A stretch of DNA of 64,000 bases, taken from positions 1,860,001-1,924,000 of the forward strand of contig CP012820.1 of the NCBI GenBank assembly GCA_001936135.1, written 5' to 3'. Made by a program: the position numbers and the translations under genes. Shown piece after piece: positions 19,261 through 29,110 of this stretch; the first letter of the stretch is position 1, and the number at the start of each line of letters is the position of its first letter. This stretch comes from Saccharomycopsis fibuligera x Saccharomycopsis cf. fibuligera (lineage: Eukaryota; Ascomycota; Saccharomycetes; Ascoideales; Saccharomycopsidaceae). Below the pieces are notes generated by a model. It was not told where the DNA came from and did no database searches. It saw only the letters and a list, made by a program, of their open reading frames with translations.

Positions 19261-20826
19261 ATGTCAAGGGTACTAGACAACAGGAACTTCTCCAGAGGAA
19301 GAGTTCTCGGTGGTCGTCCTGGCGTAGTTCTGGCGCTTAGCTTAATTGGTGCTTTAACATTTTTCTGGTCAGCTTCACCAGTGGCTCATAAAAATTTGAT
19401 CAAAGGTTCAAGCTTTTGGTTGTCCAAATCTAAAGCATTTACGGAAATTACGAAGTGTACAGACGTGTCTGATGGTCTTGTTTGTTTTCAGAAAAACCGA
19501 CCATTGTTACAAAAAGAATTTAAGCACCAATTCTCTCCAACAGTGAACTCTCAACTTGAAAGGTATGTTATTAAGCTAAAACGTGTTTTGTCTCTGTTTT
19601 TTCTAAGTTTTCAGTTTCTTTCAAATACAGTCTCTGCAAAGAATATGTCCTAATAGTTTCTTATAAGTTGTTTAGATGTTGTTTCACAAACCGCTAATGA
19701 CTTAGCTTTACTCTTAAGTGTTCAAACATGCTTTTACCAAGCAGATCTTCTCCAAAGTACCCAAAACTTAGCTTCTGCTCCCAAAAATAGTTGGACAAAA
19801 CTATTTTTTTTGGTGTTCAGCATACTTTTGCAACTATTTGCTGCTGCTCACATATTTATAGGCTTTTCGCTAAGGGAAAAAGAGGCTACGCAATTTAACG
19901 AAAACTTTAATTATCTATTCAAAAACTCAGAATTACTAAAAGAAAGTCAACTGCATGCAAAAGACGCTTTGTGCCATCTATCAGAAATAATGAAAAACTC
20001 GGAAACAGAAATATCTCACAACGTCAATAGAATTCGAGAAGTCGAAGAGGAATTGAAAAAAGCAAATGGGAGCATAGAAAATATGTGGGTAGCAGTTAAA
20101 AAATTAAGAGAGTCTTTTTACTCGGGATTTCAGCCATCCCAATCATTATCTGCATTTACTGAAAGCCCTATTTTACAACTAAGTTCATCTTTTAGCAACA
20201 TCAATGAAAATGATAAATATACTAACAATGTGGTTTCTTTAAGTAACACGTTTTCAAGTCACAATGACACTGCCAAAAAGATCGACGAAATTGACAGAAT
20301 TTCTAGCCAACCGTTGCTACTCAACAATAATAATAACAACAACCACAATAACAGCATCAACGGAAGCGATAACGTCGTTAAATATGATTGTAAAGACACA
20401 TTTGTCAAAAAGCATGCGACTGATAAGGCAAACACTGTTATTAAAGCCTCTCTAGGAGGAAAAGTATTTGATCTCAATACTGAAGTAGGCAAAAAAGAAT
20501 GGCGAGATTTTATTCAAAAACATGCTAATAGATCAATTAACGTTGGCAGTGGTAGTGTTTCTGAGGAGCCACATAAAAACGTCTTGGTTTCCAAAATTGA
20601 AAATACCAACTATCATCAAGTCACTACAAATGATAAGAATAGAAAAGCTTTTGGAGAAAAGATTCAGCTTACTTTGGAAGATTTACAACAATTGCCAAAA
20701 GTGGACAAAAATGGAAAACCATTCCGCAGAATTTTTGTGCCTGGATTTGGGTGGGTATCTTCTAAAAGACTGCAAAGCGATGCTGAATTGATCGTAAAGA
20801 GTGTATCAAATAACAAGGAAAATTAA
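19261..20826 (+). CDS. Unrecognised protein with two membrane segments and a coiled coil, one intron
   Basis: I do not recognise this gene. Exon 1 is 19261-19562. A GTATGT donor starts at 19563, and the frame-compatible acceptor after the last in-frame stop is TATAAG ending at 19667, giving exon 2 19668-20826 and 486 residues. The next compatible AG is at 19718. No TACTAAC is present; the best branch site is TCCTAAT. The protein has a membrane segment at about 22-40 (after an Arg-rich start), a segment of about 85 residues with four cysteines, a second membrane segment at about 135-160 (FFLVFSILLQLFAAAHIFIG), then a coiled coil (about 165-235), an Asn-rich linker, and a C-terminal basic block with PFRRIFVPGFGWVSSKR. 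The layout suggests an ER or nuclear-envelope protein with both ends in the cytosol or nucleoplasm. This is inference from topology only. Confidence 0.75.
19563..19667 (+). other. Intron of the unrecognised membrane/coiled-coil gene
   Basis: 105 nt. The GTATGT donor is clear. The acceptor ending at 19667 keeps frame and is preceded 14 nt upstream by TCCTAAT. The alternative acceptor at 19718 also keeps frame and would remove 17 residues. Confidence 0.6.
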
Positions 20827-20875
20827 GTTCAGTATACTTTAAAATTTTTTATCTTTTTTCTTAACAGAAAAAACC

Positions 20876-20897
20876 AAAAAAAAAAAAAAAAAAAAAA
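20876..20897. repeat. Poly(A) tract, 22 A
   Basis: Homopolymer in the short convergent 3' region between the coiled-coil gene and RSC4. Confidence 0.9.
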
Positions 20898-21045
20898 TTC
20901 TGAATATTTTACATAAATTATTTTAATTTCTAACGCTTTTTGTAACTTATTCGATTAGTAGTAAACAATAATTTACACAATGATAAAAATGAATAAGAAA
21001 AAAGAACAAAAAACACGATAACAAAGTCAACCATAACCAAAACAT

Positions 21046-23130
21046 TCATTGACAAACATTAATCCAAAAATTGATATTTTCTTCGGGCAAAACGTCCACA
21101 TTCTCACCAGTAATAATGTTACCACTGTCAATTCCGCTTTTAAAGTCCAAGCTACTATCTTTCAATACTTTGACTGAAAGTCTAACATTATTCAACCCTA
21201 ACGCCAATTTCAAATCATATCTAGAAGTCAAAATTCTATCACTATCAGCATAAGTGATACTAGGACTAGGTTTAACTTTTTCATCATTTACAGACAATAA
21301 ATTAATATATTTTTTCTCCACTAAGTCATCATTCAAAGTAGCTAAAATGGTAATTGCTCCCTTACTGGCGGAATTACTGTTGAATATTGGTAAATTCAAT
21401 GAATAATTAGTGATTTTATAATCATTAGCTTCAAAATTGTATTCAAACCAATTTTGGAAAACCGTCTGAGCAAATTGAACATCAACATTATTCTGTGCAT
21501 ATGCTAGACGTTGTGCCGCACTATTGAATTTTGGTCTTGATGAGAAAATTGTAATGTTTTTGATGAGTGCGTTTTTGCCGTCTTTGATCTTTCTTGATGG
21601 TTTAAAGTTAGGTGTCAGTCCTTTTTCCAAATCGGTAGTGCTAAATTCTCCATTTGCGTTTACAGCACCATGACCACTTTCATCAAGCGTGCCGTTGAGC
21701 AGTTCTTGTGCTTCTTGATTTTCGTCCTTGACTTTGTCAGCATCATTTTCGTCATCTGTTTTGTTTTCTGCTTCCAAATCGTTCTCCTTAGCTTGCTTTT
21801 CGTCATCTTGTTGCTCGACATCAGTGGCGTTACCATCAACAGCATCATCCCCATTGCCCCCTGGGGTTCCCGCAGTATCAGCATCAGCATCGGCATCACG
21901 AGCATTTGCTGACCTTGCACGTCTTGATTTACTGGAAGATGATCGTTCCAAAGCTTCTTTACCCTTTGCTGGGCGACCTCTTTTCTTTGATTGCGCATCT
22001 TCAGCAGATTTGGAAATCGAAAGTTTAAGTTTGAGTCCGTCATTATGTGTGCTTGATGGTGTTTGGCTCGTTTTGCTTTTACGTTTCAGAATTGATAAAT
22101 CCTTTTCAGTTGTTTCTTCTTGTTTTGGTACATCGGCGTCTTCATCAAAAGCAGCGGTGGAGCCCACAGATTGTGTTGATGGTGTTTGTGGGGGTGGAGC
22201 ACCAGCAATTTTTTCTATCTTGGAATTAAAGACTCTCGAAAGGATTACGGAATAATCGTAAATCGGGCTTCCTTCTTCATTGTAGGTTTGAGCATTACTC
22301 CAGATCAAGTTCACGTCATTGACAAAATCCTGCACTGTAAAGTATTTTTGCGTCTTTCTATTGTTGATGTTTTTCTGAATAGTAGTCAAGGAAGTTGGCT
22401 TTTGAATGATTTGATAATAATCTGGGTAAAGTTTTTTTGGTGGTTCTTCCAAAAAAACATCAGCAATCATTTCTTCGTTGTGCTCATAATTGATAATCTC
22501 ATCTACTAGTTGCTGTAATTTCCCTTTAATTTCTGCATTTATTGGCTGCTGGTAAAATCCAGCCTTATTTGCTTCGTCTTTTGATTGCGTTTCTTCTTGT
22601 TCTTTTTCCTCGGTAGCAGGCTGCTCTTCTTGTTTAGCAGCACTTTTATTCTGTTTTAGCTTGAGTTTAAGTTTCTTCGGTTCTCCTTCTTTTGGCAGTA
22701 AAGCATTAGCTTTATTAACCAAGAATTGTTTCACTTGATCATTAACAAAATTGTATATATTCTGAGCATCAATGGCTATCAAACTGTCACTCATATTATA
22801 AGTGGACGCGTTTTCCGACATTAGCTTGAAATCATTAAGAAACTGATTTGCATTAGTGTATGTTTTGTTATCCACTTTTGCCTTAATTTCGTGTAATGAT
22901 ATTGGATCCGAAATCTTTTCGTAATAGTCAGGATATAGCTTCTTGGATGGAAGTTTCATGAATTGAGTCTTTGTAAGTCTGCTACCGTCTCTTAGTTCTT
23001 GAACTAGAGATAAAGTGGATTGCAAAAATTCATAAAGTGCTTCTGACGTGTTTAAGCTGGACTGATCAGCAATTGAATGCTTTCGTTTTTTCTGTTCCGG
23101 AGCTCTGGAAACTCTTCTCTTTGATACCAT
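21046..23130 (-). CDS. RSC4: RSC chromatin-remodelling subunit with tandem bromodomains
   Basis: Subunit of the RSC nucleosome remodeller; in S. cerevisiae its second bromodomain reads acetylated H3K14. The ATG at 23130 (MVSKRRVSRAPEQKKRK) is chosen over upstream in-frame codons because it opens with a basic, nuclear-type stretch; the product has 694 residues (625 in S. cerevisiae). Bromodomain 1 spans about 30-130 (KLYPDYYEKISDPISL and ENASTYN) and bromodomain 2 about 198-305 (KLYPDYYQIIQKPTSL and WSNAQTYN). Both keep the asparagine of the acetyl-lysine pocket. A charged linker carries an AT-hook-like KKRGRPAKGK at about 382-391. The conserved C-terminal part (about 535-694) ends in INFWINVCQ. 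Absence of a BAH domain argues against Rsc1/Rsc2. Confidence 0.9.
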   Translation of the reverse strand: MVSKRRVSRAPEQKKRKHSIADQSSLNTSEALYEFLQSTLSLVQELRDGSRLTKTQFMKLPSKKLYPDYYEKISDPISLHEIKAKVDNKTYTNANQFLNDFKLMSENASTYNMSDSLIAIDAQNIYNFVNDQVKQFLVNKANALLPKEGEPKKLKLKLKQNKSAAKQEEQPATEEKEQEETQSKDEANKAGFYQQPINAEIKGKLQQLVDEIINYEHNEEMIADVFLEEPPKKLYPDYYQIIQKPTSLTTIQKNINNRKTQKYFTVQDFVNDVNLIWSNAQTYNEEGSPIYDYSVILSRVFNSKIEKIAGAPPPQTPSTQSVGSTAAFDEDADVPKQEETTEKDLSILKRKSKTSQTPSSTHNDGLKLKLSISKSAEDAQSKKRGRPAKGKEALERSSSSKSRRARSANARDADADADTAGTPGGNGDDAVDGNATDVEQQDDEKQAKENDLEAENKTDDENDADKVKDENQEAQELLNGTLDESGHGAVNANGEFSTTDLEKGLTPNFKPSRKIKDGKNALIKNITIFSSRPKFNSAAQRLAYAQNNVDVQFAQTVFQNWFEYNFEANDYKITNYSLNLPIFNSNSASKGAITILATLNDDLVEKKYINLLSVNDEKVKPSPSITYADSDRILTSRYDLKLALGLNNVRLSVKVLKDSSLDFKSGIDSGNIITGENVDVLPEENINFWINVCQ

Positions 23131-23681
23131 TTTTGTTTTAAATTGTGCCTTCTGGTGGTGATGGTCGATTGTTCGTTTATTATTTCGTCCAGCGCGCGCT
23201 TGTAAAATAAATTTGTACGCTGAGCGCAATAGCTAATAAAAGTGGAAAAATGCCTATGGATCAATGAATGTGGGTTGGATTCTAAGATAAATCGCCATCA
23301 ACTTAACTTCATTAAATGTTTTGTTGTTTTTAATATCGCTCGTTTTTATCGCGTTCTTTCGGATACAGTTTTTTGCTTTATTTTTGCTTTTATTTTTCTT
23401 TTGGCGATTTTCACAATAGTAGCAGGTGAGGGGCGGTTAGCATTTAATGAAAACCTCATAGATACCATACCGACGGAACCAACACAGCTGCTCATCGTCC
23501 CTTGTCACATCGCATCATCAATTGACACTTTGCCATCCTTCAATACTATTTATAATATTACATACTGACAATTGTCAAACAGTTACTAGACATTTAAACC
23601 ATCAATTTTTACCACATTTCTTGTTTTTAGGACTTTTCCCCCTCATATTTTTTCTAGAGAATATATTTTTTAGAGTCCGAA
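23131..23681. other. Divergent promoter region RSC4 / AMMECR1 gene
   Basis: 550 bases with divergent starts on both sides. No clear TATA box or repeat. The short open frames have no support. Confidence 0.45.
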
Positions 23682-24338
23682 ATGCCTGCGGGAGCAACAA
23701 TATCTGCTTCTCCCTACGCAGCATTTGCGTTCGAGATCCTTTACTGCAAGCTCAACAAGATCAAGTCGCCTCATAATTTGGCCAGCTTTAAAAAAGCTTT
23801 TGGATACACAGAAGCATCCACAATCAACGAAAAGTACCCATTGTTTGTTACTTGGAACACTTTACTTGATGTTAGTGGCAATGATAGCAGTCAGGGGAAA
23901 GAGTTACGGGGCTGCATTGGATGCTTTTCGCCGCTTTCCATTGAACTGGGACTCAAACAATATAGTCTCGTTGCTGCTCTTGAAGACCCGCGCTTTGACC
24001 CAATTGAGAAAGAAGAATTACGGTCACTCTCTTGCAGTATCACATTATTGAAAGACTTTGAACAGGCTCAAGATATTCACGATTGGACAGTTGGTGAACA
24101 TGGGATAAGAATCTCGTTTAGTGATCACAATAGAACTAGAAATGCTACTTTTTTGCCCGATGTGGCGGTGGAACAAGGTTGGGATAAAGATACTACGTTG
24201 AGGTATTTGGTTGCTAAGGCTGGTGCCTCGCATAGGGGCTCATTGGAGGACTTGAATATTAGTTTGACAAGGTACAAGGGCGAAAAGTCGCAGATTACTT
24301 ATGATGAGTTTATTAAGATTAGAAACCAACTTGAATAG
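23682..24338 (+). CDS. AMMECR1-domain protein (YOR289W family)
   Basis: 218 residues forming a single AMMECR1 domain. The signature LRGCIG is at 75-80, followed by the conserved block YSLVAALEDPRFDPI (about 94-108) and EVEHGI-type WTVGEHGIRISF (about 145). FLPDVAVEQGW near 168 is also conserved across eukaryotes and archaea. Human AMMECR1 is the family's namesake; its biochemical activity is not established, though the near-invariant LRGCIG suggests an active site. Length fits S. cerevisiae YOR289W (251). Residue 89 is encoded by CTG (23946-23948), where I recall serine in the human protein; see findings. It is convergent with ETP1, with only 103 bases between stop codons. Confidence 0.93.
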   Translation: MPAGATISASPYAAFAFEILYCKLNKIKSPHNLASFKKAFGYTEASTINEKYPLFVTWNTLLDVSGNDSSQGKELRGCIGCFSPLSIELGLKQYSLVAALEDPRFDPIEKEELRSLSCSITLLKDFEQAQDIHDWTVGEHGIRISFSDHNRTRNATFLPDVAVEQGWDKDTTLRYLVAKAGASHRGSLEDLNISLTRYKGEKSQITYDEFIKIRNQLE

Positions 24339-24441
24339 ACTATTAGGAACTAACAGTAATTACGTCAACTTGACAACTAAATTTTAACATATAAACATAC
24401 ATTAAACGGTCACTATACATTGTAAAATTACAGTCAGCTCT

Positions 24442-26547
24442 TCAGTTGATATCTTTATCATCTTTGGTATTCTTAATCATTAGCTCTTTTGGAGGAAGCT
24501 TCTTTACTTTTTTCTTCTTTTTCCCTGGGGCTTTTGCCGATTGCTGTGGCTGCTGAACAATAACTGTACCTTCTTTAACATCATTCGATGAATCTTTAAA
24601 CTTTTCTTGACTTTCCAAATAGAACATTAGGTCCCTTACTTGTTCCTTTAATTCTTGCTTCTCTTCCTCACTCTTTTTGAATTTTTCCATAAAACCTTTA
24701 TTAACAGCCTGCAATGCTTCAATTCTCTTTAACATTCCACTACTAAATAGTTTTTCATCTTGAAAATCTTTTTTCAACTTTTTGTTTTCTTCTTTCAAAG
24801 CTTTGTTTTCCACTGCAATACTTTCCAATCTCTTAATGTCTTTATTAAGTCGTTCTTGAGTCTGTTGTTGTTCTGCAGCAAGTTGCCGAAACAAATTAAC
24901 GTCCTGATATACACTTTTATTCAAATCTGACATCTCATCCAATTTTGATTCATAATATTCACGCTGTGACTCTAACTGAGATATTAAAATATGAGAGTAT
25001 TCCACGTATGATGGATTAAGCACCGAATTCTTCCCATTTTTATTATCGTTGTCACTCTGTGTACCTGCACCATTCGATGTTGCACCCGAAGGTGAAGTGC
25101 TTCCTCTAGATGGCAACTCCACCAACTTGCCATCATTTTCGGTCGTAAGCAACCTGTGTACATAATTGTCACCAGCATAATCCCAAATTCTTTGTGAATT
25201 AACATCCATAGCAAAGCAATGGCCCGTTTCCGTATAATGACTGATTGCGTGTGCATGATTGTAGCGGCCACAGGCTATGTTTCCACAAATTAAACATATC
25301 CATAAGTTATCACCAATGCCACAAATATTGCACTTATCTGGCGGCTGGTCATTTCTCACAGAACCACTACCGCCACCAGCACCCCCACTAGACGACGATG
25401 TTGTCCCGTCAGTGTTAGAATTGCTCGTATTCCTCACAGAAGACCTCTGCCTTAGATTATTAGCATGTTGTCTGGTGGATGAGTATCGACATATTGGACA
25501 ACTATCGTCTTTCCATTTAGTCAAACATTGGCAGTGGAATGTATGTTGACATGGAATAGTCAATAGTCCAGTGACTGAAGAATCCATTCTTTCTAAACAT
25601 ACTGGACATGTTGGCAATTCTTGCAAATGTGGGGTCGGCGGAGGCATTGGTTTTTCGGAGGTAGTACTGATTATAGGATGATGGGTTACTGGTGTGGTGA
25701 ATGGATCATCAAGAAAATAATTATTATCATAATTGACGCTATCGCGGTGCTTAAAAATAACCGACTTGACATAAATGACGTGACAAGTTTCTGGTTCCAT
25801 TGAGTTGAAGTGTTTCCCATTATATTCTTTTTTGAATTTTTTGGCGTATTTTTTAGATCTAAAGTTGAGTAGCACTAAAAACCTATTAGATACGTCCGCT
25901 CTTATGATTCTGACATTGGATATATGATTTTTTGTATATTCATCACCAATAAAACCTAAAATATCTGTAACTGTGAAATAACTGGGGATGGCGAGAATTG
26001 AAACCATAGTTTTCTCCAGCGTTATTGGTTGAGATGATGAGGTTGCAGAATTAATTGATTCTGCGTCTTTGCCGTTCGACGAATTCAATGACAATGAAGA
26101 CACATTTCGCGTCAAAGAAGCAGAACGTTCGTCATCGTCATCATCGTCATTAACATGGGCATGCTCATTGGCGTTTTGCTCATCATTTATACTTGGAATG
26201 TTATCTTTGAATTTCTTTGATGTTTGCTCATTTTCCTCGAGCTCGTCAACTTCCCTATATAATCGTATCACCCCAAAACCGACATATTTTGCCTTCAATG
26301 GCTCTATGCTAGCGGTTGCAGAGATTGTTTTCTCTTTTTGGTTTTTGCTAGAATGCGAGGAAAGGGAAGTCGAAGCGGTTACGGTGCTGTTGCTAATTCG
26401 GTTCTTGTCCATGTTTACTGAAATCAAACTAATGTTACTGAGTCTGTAGTCTATGACTGCGGCGTTTGTTAAAGTATGGTTTCCATGCTTCTTGGGATTC
26501 AGGTCATATATGTCCACAACAATATGATATGATGTTGAGTCTGTCAT
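24442..26547 (-). CDS. ETP1: BRAP2-type RING / ZnF-UBP protein
   Basis: Putative E3 ubiquitin ligase of the BRAP2 family. S. cerevisiae Etp1 (YHL010C) is implicated in ethanol tolerance and nutrient-response protein turnover. The product has 701 residues. The order is: a low-complexity, acidic N-terminal third; an RRM-like BRAP2 domain at about 180-270 (SILAIPSYFTVTDILGFIG); a C3H2C3-type RING finger at 314-354 (CPVCLER, HTFHCQC, CPIC); a UBP-type zinc finger at about 406-450 (CNICG, WICLICG, CGRY, HAISHYTETGHCFAMD), the ubiquitin C-terminus binding fold; a coiled coil at about 520-650; and a lysine-rich tail. The domain order is exactly that of human BRAP. It starts at the first ATG (26547) and is divergent from the wall-protein gene. 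Confidence 0.95.
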   Translation of the reverse strand: MTDSTSYHIVVDIYDLNPKKHGNHTLTNAAVIDYRLSNISLISVNMDKNRISNSTVTASTSLSSHSSKNQKEKTISATASIEPLKAKYVGFGVIRLYREVDELEENEQTSKKFKDNIPSINDEQNANEHAHVNDDDDDDERSASLTRNVSSLSLNSSNGKDAESINSATSSSQPITLEKTMVSILAIPSYFTVTDILGFIGDEYTKNHISNVRIIRADVSNRFLVLLNFRSKKYAKKFKKEYNGKHFNSMEPETCHVIYVKSVIFKHRDSVNYDNNYFLDDPFTTPVTHHPIISTTSEKPMPPPTPHLQELPTCPVCLERMDSSVTGLLTIPCQHTFHCQCLTKWKDDSCPICRYSSTRQHANNLRQRSSVRNTSNSNTDGTTSSSSGGAGGGSGSVRNDQPPDKCNICGIGDNLWICLICGNIACGRYNHAHAISHYTETGHCFAMDVNSQRIWDYAGDNYVHRLLTTENDGKLVELPSRGSTSPSGATSNGAGTQSDNDNKNGKNSVLNPSYVEYSHILISQLESQREYYESKLDEMSDLNKSVYQDVNLFRQLAAEQQQTQERLNKDIKRLESIAVENKALKEENKKLKKDFQDEKLFSSGMLKRIEALQAVNKGFMEKFKKSEEEKQELKEQVRDLMFYLESQEKFKDSSNDVKEGTVIVQQPQQSAKAPGKKKKKVKKLPPKELMIKNTKDDKDIN

Positions 26548-27144
26548 ATATTCGATATAATAAATTCACTTGATTGTGGTATATTAATCAGGCATGGCTT
26601 GAATCGCCTCTGATTTTTGCAATTGAAGAGCTCGACTGATGTTGACACAATCGCCATCGTGCACAGAGCGTCAAAGGCAAAGAACAACAAGAAAAAAAAG
26701 GTTGATGTGCGATGAGAGAATTTGTAAGCGATTATGTAATATCTATCTATCGATTGGTACTTGATATTTTCTATATTCAACTAGCAGCATTTGTAAACTC
26801 TTCGGCCCAACTAGATAATTGTAACTTTTAGGCACATGTTATAGGGAACTAATCAAATTGTTGGGTTATCTTGCAAATGTCTTTCAGCGCAATGGCAAGC
26901 GGCGTTCAGTCAAAATACCAACATGTTGCAGCTGGCACTGACGAAAAAACATGAGTCGACAACATCGTCGCCCAAGAGTAAATTTTAGGAGTGTAGCTCA
27001 TCCTTTTTTAAAGGAAAAAAGTAATGGTCAGTTGTGCTTGCCTTTTAGACTTCAAATTGTCCATGATTGAATGAAGTGAGACAAAATGCCGGTGATATTA
27101 AAAGGCCACATAGTATTTCAACGGTAACGCTAAACTTCAAATCT

Positions 27145-27168
27145 AGCGGACTAACTAAGCGGACTAAC
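27145..27168. promoter_or_regulatory. Direct repeat AGCGGACTAAC x2
   Basis: Two perfect 11-mers at 27145-27155 and 27158-27168, two bases apart, carry CGG cores. Tandem CGG half-sites are typical of Zn2Cys6 factors. Which factor binds is unknown. Confidence 0.5.
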
Positions 27169-27328
27169 CTTCAATACCCAAAGGCACCACCAACCACTAA
27201 CAGCCACTAAAAATCACTTTGAAAGGCTTTATTTCTTCTTTTCAGAGTCTGATGGTATTTAGTTGCCGTAATGGGTGACAATAGGGCAAAATCACCTGTA
27301 GAGCCAGCAGCCTACGCCATGGTATGGA

Positions 27329-27360
27329 GGGTGTAGCACCCGATAAGCGCAACCATCGGG
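27329..27360. promoter_or_regulatory. Overlapping inverted repeats upstream of the GPI-protein gene
   Basis: GGGTG-TAG-CACCC at 27329-27341 overlaps CCCGAT-N10-ATCGGG at 27339-27360. The arms are perfect. They lie about 130-160 bases upstream of the TATA box at 27490. Their function is inferred only from position and symmetry. Confidence 0.5.
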
Positions 27361-27489
27361 CGCATGAGACCCAACCGTACTGGATTATGGTAACCACCGA
27401 GTATGAAACTAAGAGAGCCCTATAGGGATTTTATAGAGGCGCAATGGGTGATGAATATATAGAGGCCATGGGCTGCCCTTTAGCCCTGC

Positions 27490-27497
27490 TATAAATA
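27490..27497 (+). promoter_or_regulatory. TATA box of the GPI-protein gene
   Basis: A canonical TATAAATA lies 160 bases before the ATG at 27657. Confidence 0.6.
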
Positions 27498-27656
27498 TTA
27501 TTTAATTCTTTTTATTCATAATTCAGTATCAAATACTATTAGGCACTTGTGTGATTCAACTTCAACTACATTCGTTTTTTTAAAAACTACAGACCGACAC
27601 GTCCTTTAAGTGACCTTCAATCTTCAAATCACTCAAACAATACAACTACAATCACA

Positions 27657-28082
27657 ATGCAATTCTCTACTATTGCCTTCGCTTTTTCTTTACTTTTGGC
27701 TGGTACTCACGCCACCATTACTTCTTCAGTTACTGCCACTGTTTCTTCTGTTTATACCGAAACCGTTACCTCCTGTGGTTCCGATGTCACCAACTGTCCA
27801 GCCACTTCTGGCACTTTAGATGCCACACACTACCCATCTTCTTATGAAACTTCCTCCACTTTGAATGCTTGGGGCAGTACCTCTAGTCCAGATACTTCCT
27901 ACACTTCCTCTGCTTCTTTGGACACTTATGGCTCCATTCATGGAAACACCACCGCTGCTAACACTACCGCTTCTATTCACACTAACTACAGTGATGCCGC
28001 TAACATTGCTTACGGTAAACAAAACTCTTTTGCATTAGGTGCCGCTGCTCTTATTGGTGCCGCTGCTGTTTTCGGTCTCTAA
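27657..28082 (+). CDS. Small GPI-anchored cell-wall protein, Pga59/62-like
   Basis: 141 residues. It has a clear signal peptide (MQFSTIAFAFSLLLAGTHA, residues 1-19) and a Ser/Thr-rich body that should be O-mannosylated. A two-cysteine motif lies within SCGSDVTNCPATS, and several N-glycosylation sequons (NTT, NTT, NYS) are present. The hydrophobic C-terminus (FALGAAALIGAAAVFGL) is a GPI-anchor addition signal. Size, start and the cysteine motif recall the Candida Pga59/Pga62 wall proteins, and more loosely Ccw12 of S. cerevisiae. Codon use is strongly biased to GCT/GCC, TCT and ACT, as in highly expressed genes, and there is a good TATA box. It probably strengthens the outer wall layer. The exact orthologue is not certain. 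Confidence 0.88.
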   Translation: MQFSTIAFAFSLLLAGTHATITSSVTATVSSVYTETVTSCGSDVTNCPATSGTLDATHYPSSYETSSTLNAWGSTSSPDTSYTSSASLDTYGSIHGNTTAANTTASIHTNYSDAANIAYGKQNSFALGAAALIGAAAVFGL

Positions 28083-28826
28083 GGAAATGGTCCTCTTTTA
28101 ATCTCCCAAAGGCTGATAGACAATGTATTGTATAAAAGAGTAAAGAAAGAAAGGTTGAACGCTGGCGTTTTTTTTCTAAAAAAAGTTTATCTTCACAGAT
28201 ACAGTAATCCTTTTGGCAGATACTGATTTCTAGTCGTGTATAAGACTTAACACTATCATTTCGAGCATTTTATTGATAGTTTCTACTCGTCTTTAGTTCT
28301 TGTCTTTTTGTTTTATGTCATTTATTTTTTCTTTTTTTGCTCATTGCACAATGCTATGCTGTATCTCACAATCGTTGATTGCGGGTGCACAAACTGCTAT
28401 TTTCCTGATTAATGCATATTTGTTCCTAATTTTATATATTCATAACTCATTATTGTCGAGTTACAAGTTGACAAATATTTGATATTGCCGTAAACTATCT
28501 ATGATTTTGTGTTAAGAAGCTCCTTTAACGTGAATAGATATATGTTAATTCAAATAACAAGTGCAATATTTTGTTACCCGCCGAAAAACATATAAAAAGC
28601 ACCCCTTTTTTTGGAGCACACATCTTTAAGCATAAATATACACTATATCACTACATAGAAACATTATGCTGTTGCATAGTACTTTACAATGCACCAAAAT
28701 ACAGCCTAGCCGGAGACCATGTCCCGCGCAACCAGCACATACACGTGACATATAGAGTTGGGACTCTCGGATGCGAACCGAAATAGCGCCGGTATCACGC
28801 GGGCGATTATTAAATGGCGACCTGCT

Positions 28827-28831
28827 ATTGG
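28827..28831 (-). promoter_or_regulatory. CCAAT box upstream of SDH2
   Basis: ATTGG on the plus strand (CCAAT on the minus), about 290 bases before the SDH2 ATG. Respiratory genes including SDH2 are known Hap2/3/4/5 targets in yeasts. A single 5-bp match is weak by itself. Confidence 0.4.
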
Positions 28832-29066
28832 TGTGGAGCAGTTAGGCTACGCTGGGGTGACTGCTGGGGGCAGCTGCGACCTCCATCAATCCAGGCGGTT
28901 GCGCCTTTGTATATATAACTTTGAGCTTTTTTTTTTTTTTTAATCTTTGCTTCTTGGTTCTTTATTTTGATTCTTGATCATTGACTCGTTGTATTATTGT
29001 TTGTTTCTTTGACCAACATAACATCGAATTCAAGGCCTTTTAGCATCTTGTCCACATCCACCAATT

Positions 29067-29110
29067 TCACACACATATACACATACAAACACACACACGC
29101 ACACGCACAC
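29067..29110. repeat. CA-rich leader repeat
   Basis: A CA dinucleotide-type microsatellite with TA and CG interruptions directly upstream of the SDH2 start codon, probably in the 5' leader. Confidence 0.75.

Larger units (their letters stand above)
26548..27656. other. Divergent promoter region ETP1 / GPI-protein gene
   Basis: 1.1 kb. It contains an 11-bp direct repeat, overlapping inverted repeats and a TATA box upstream of the wall-protein gene. No gene is supported. The long upstream region suits a regulated wall-protein gene. Confidence 0.55.

Noticed and set aside
28741-28775. tRNA-like B-box (minus-strand GGTTCGCATCC)
   Set aside because: The invariant A of the T-loop is missing, and no A-box or cloverleaf could be drawn nearby.
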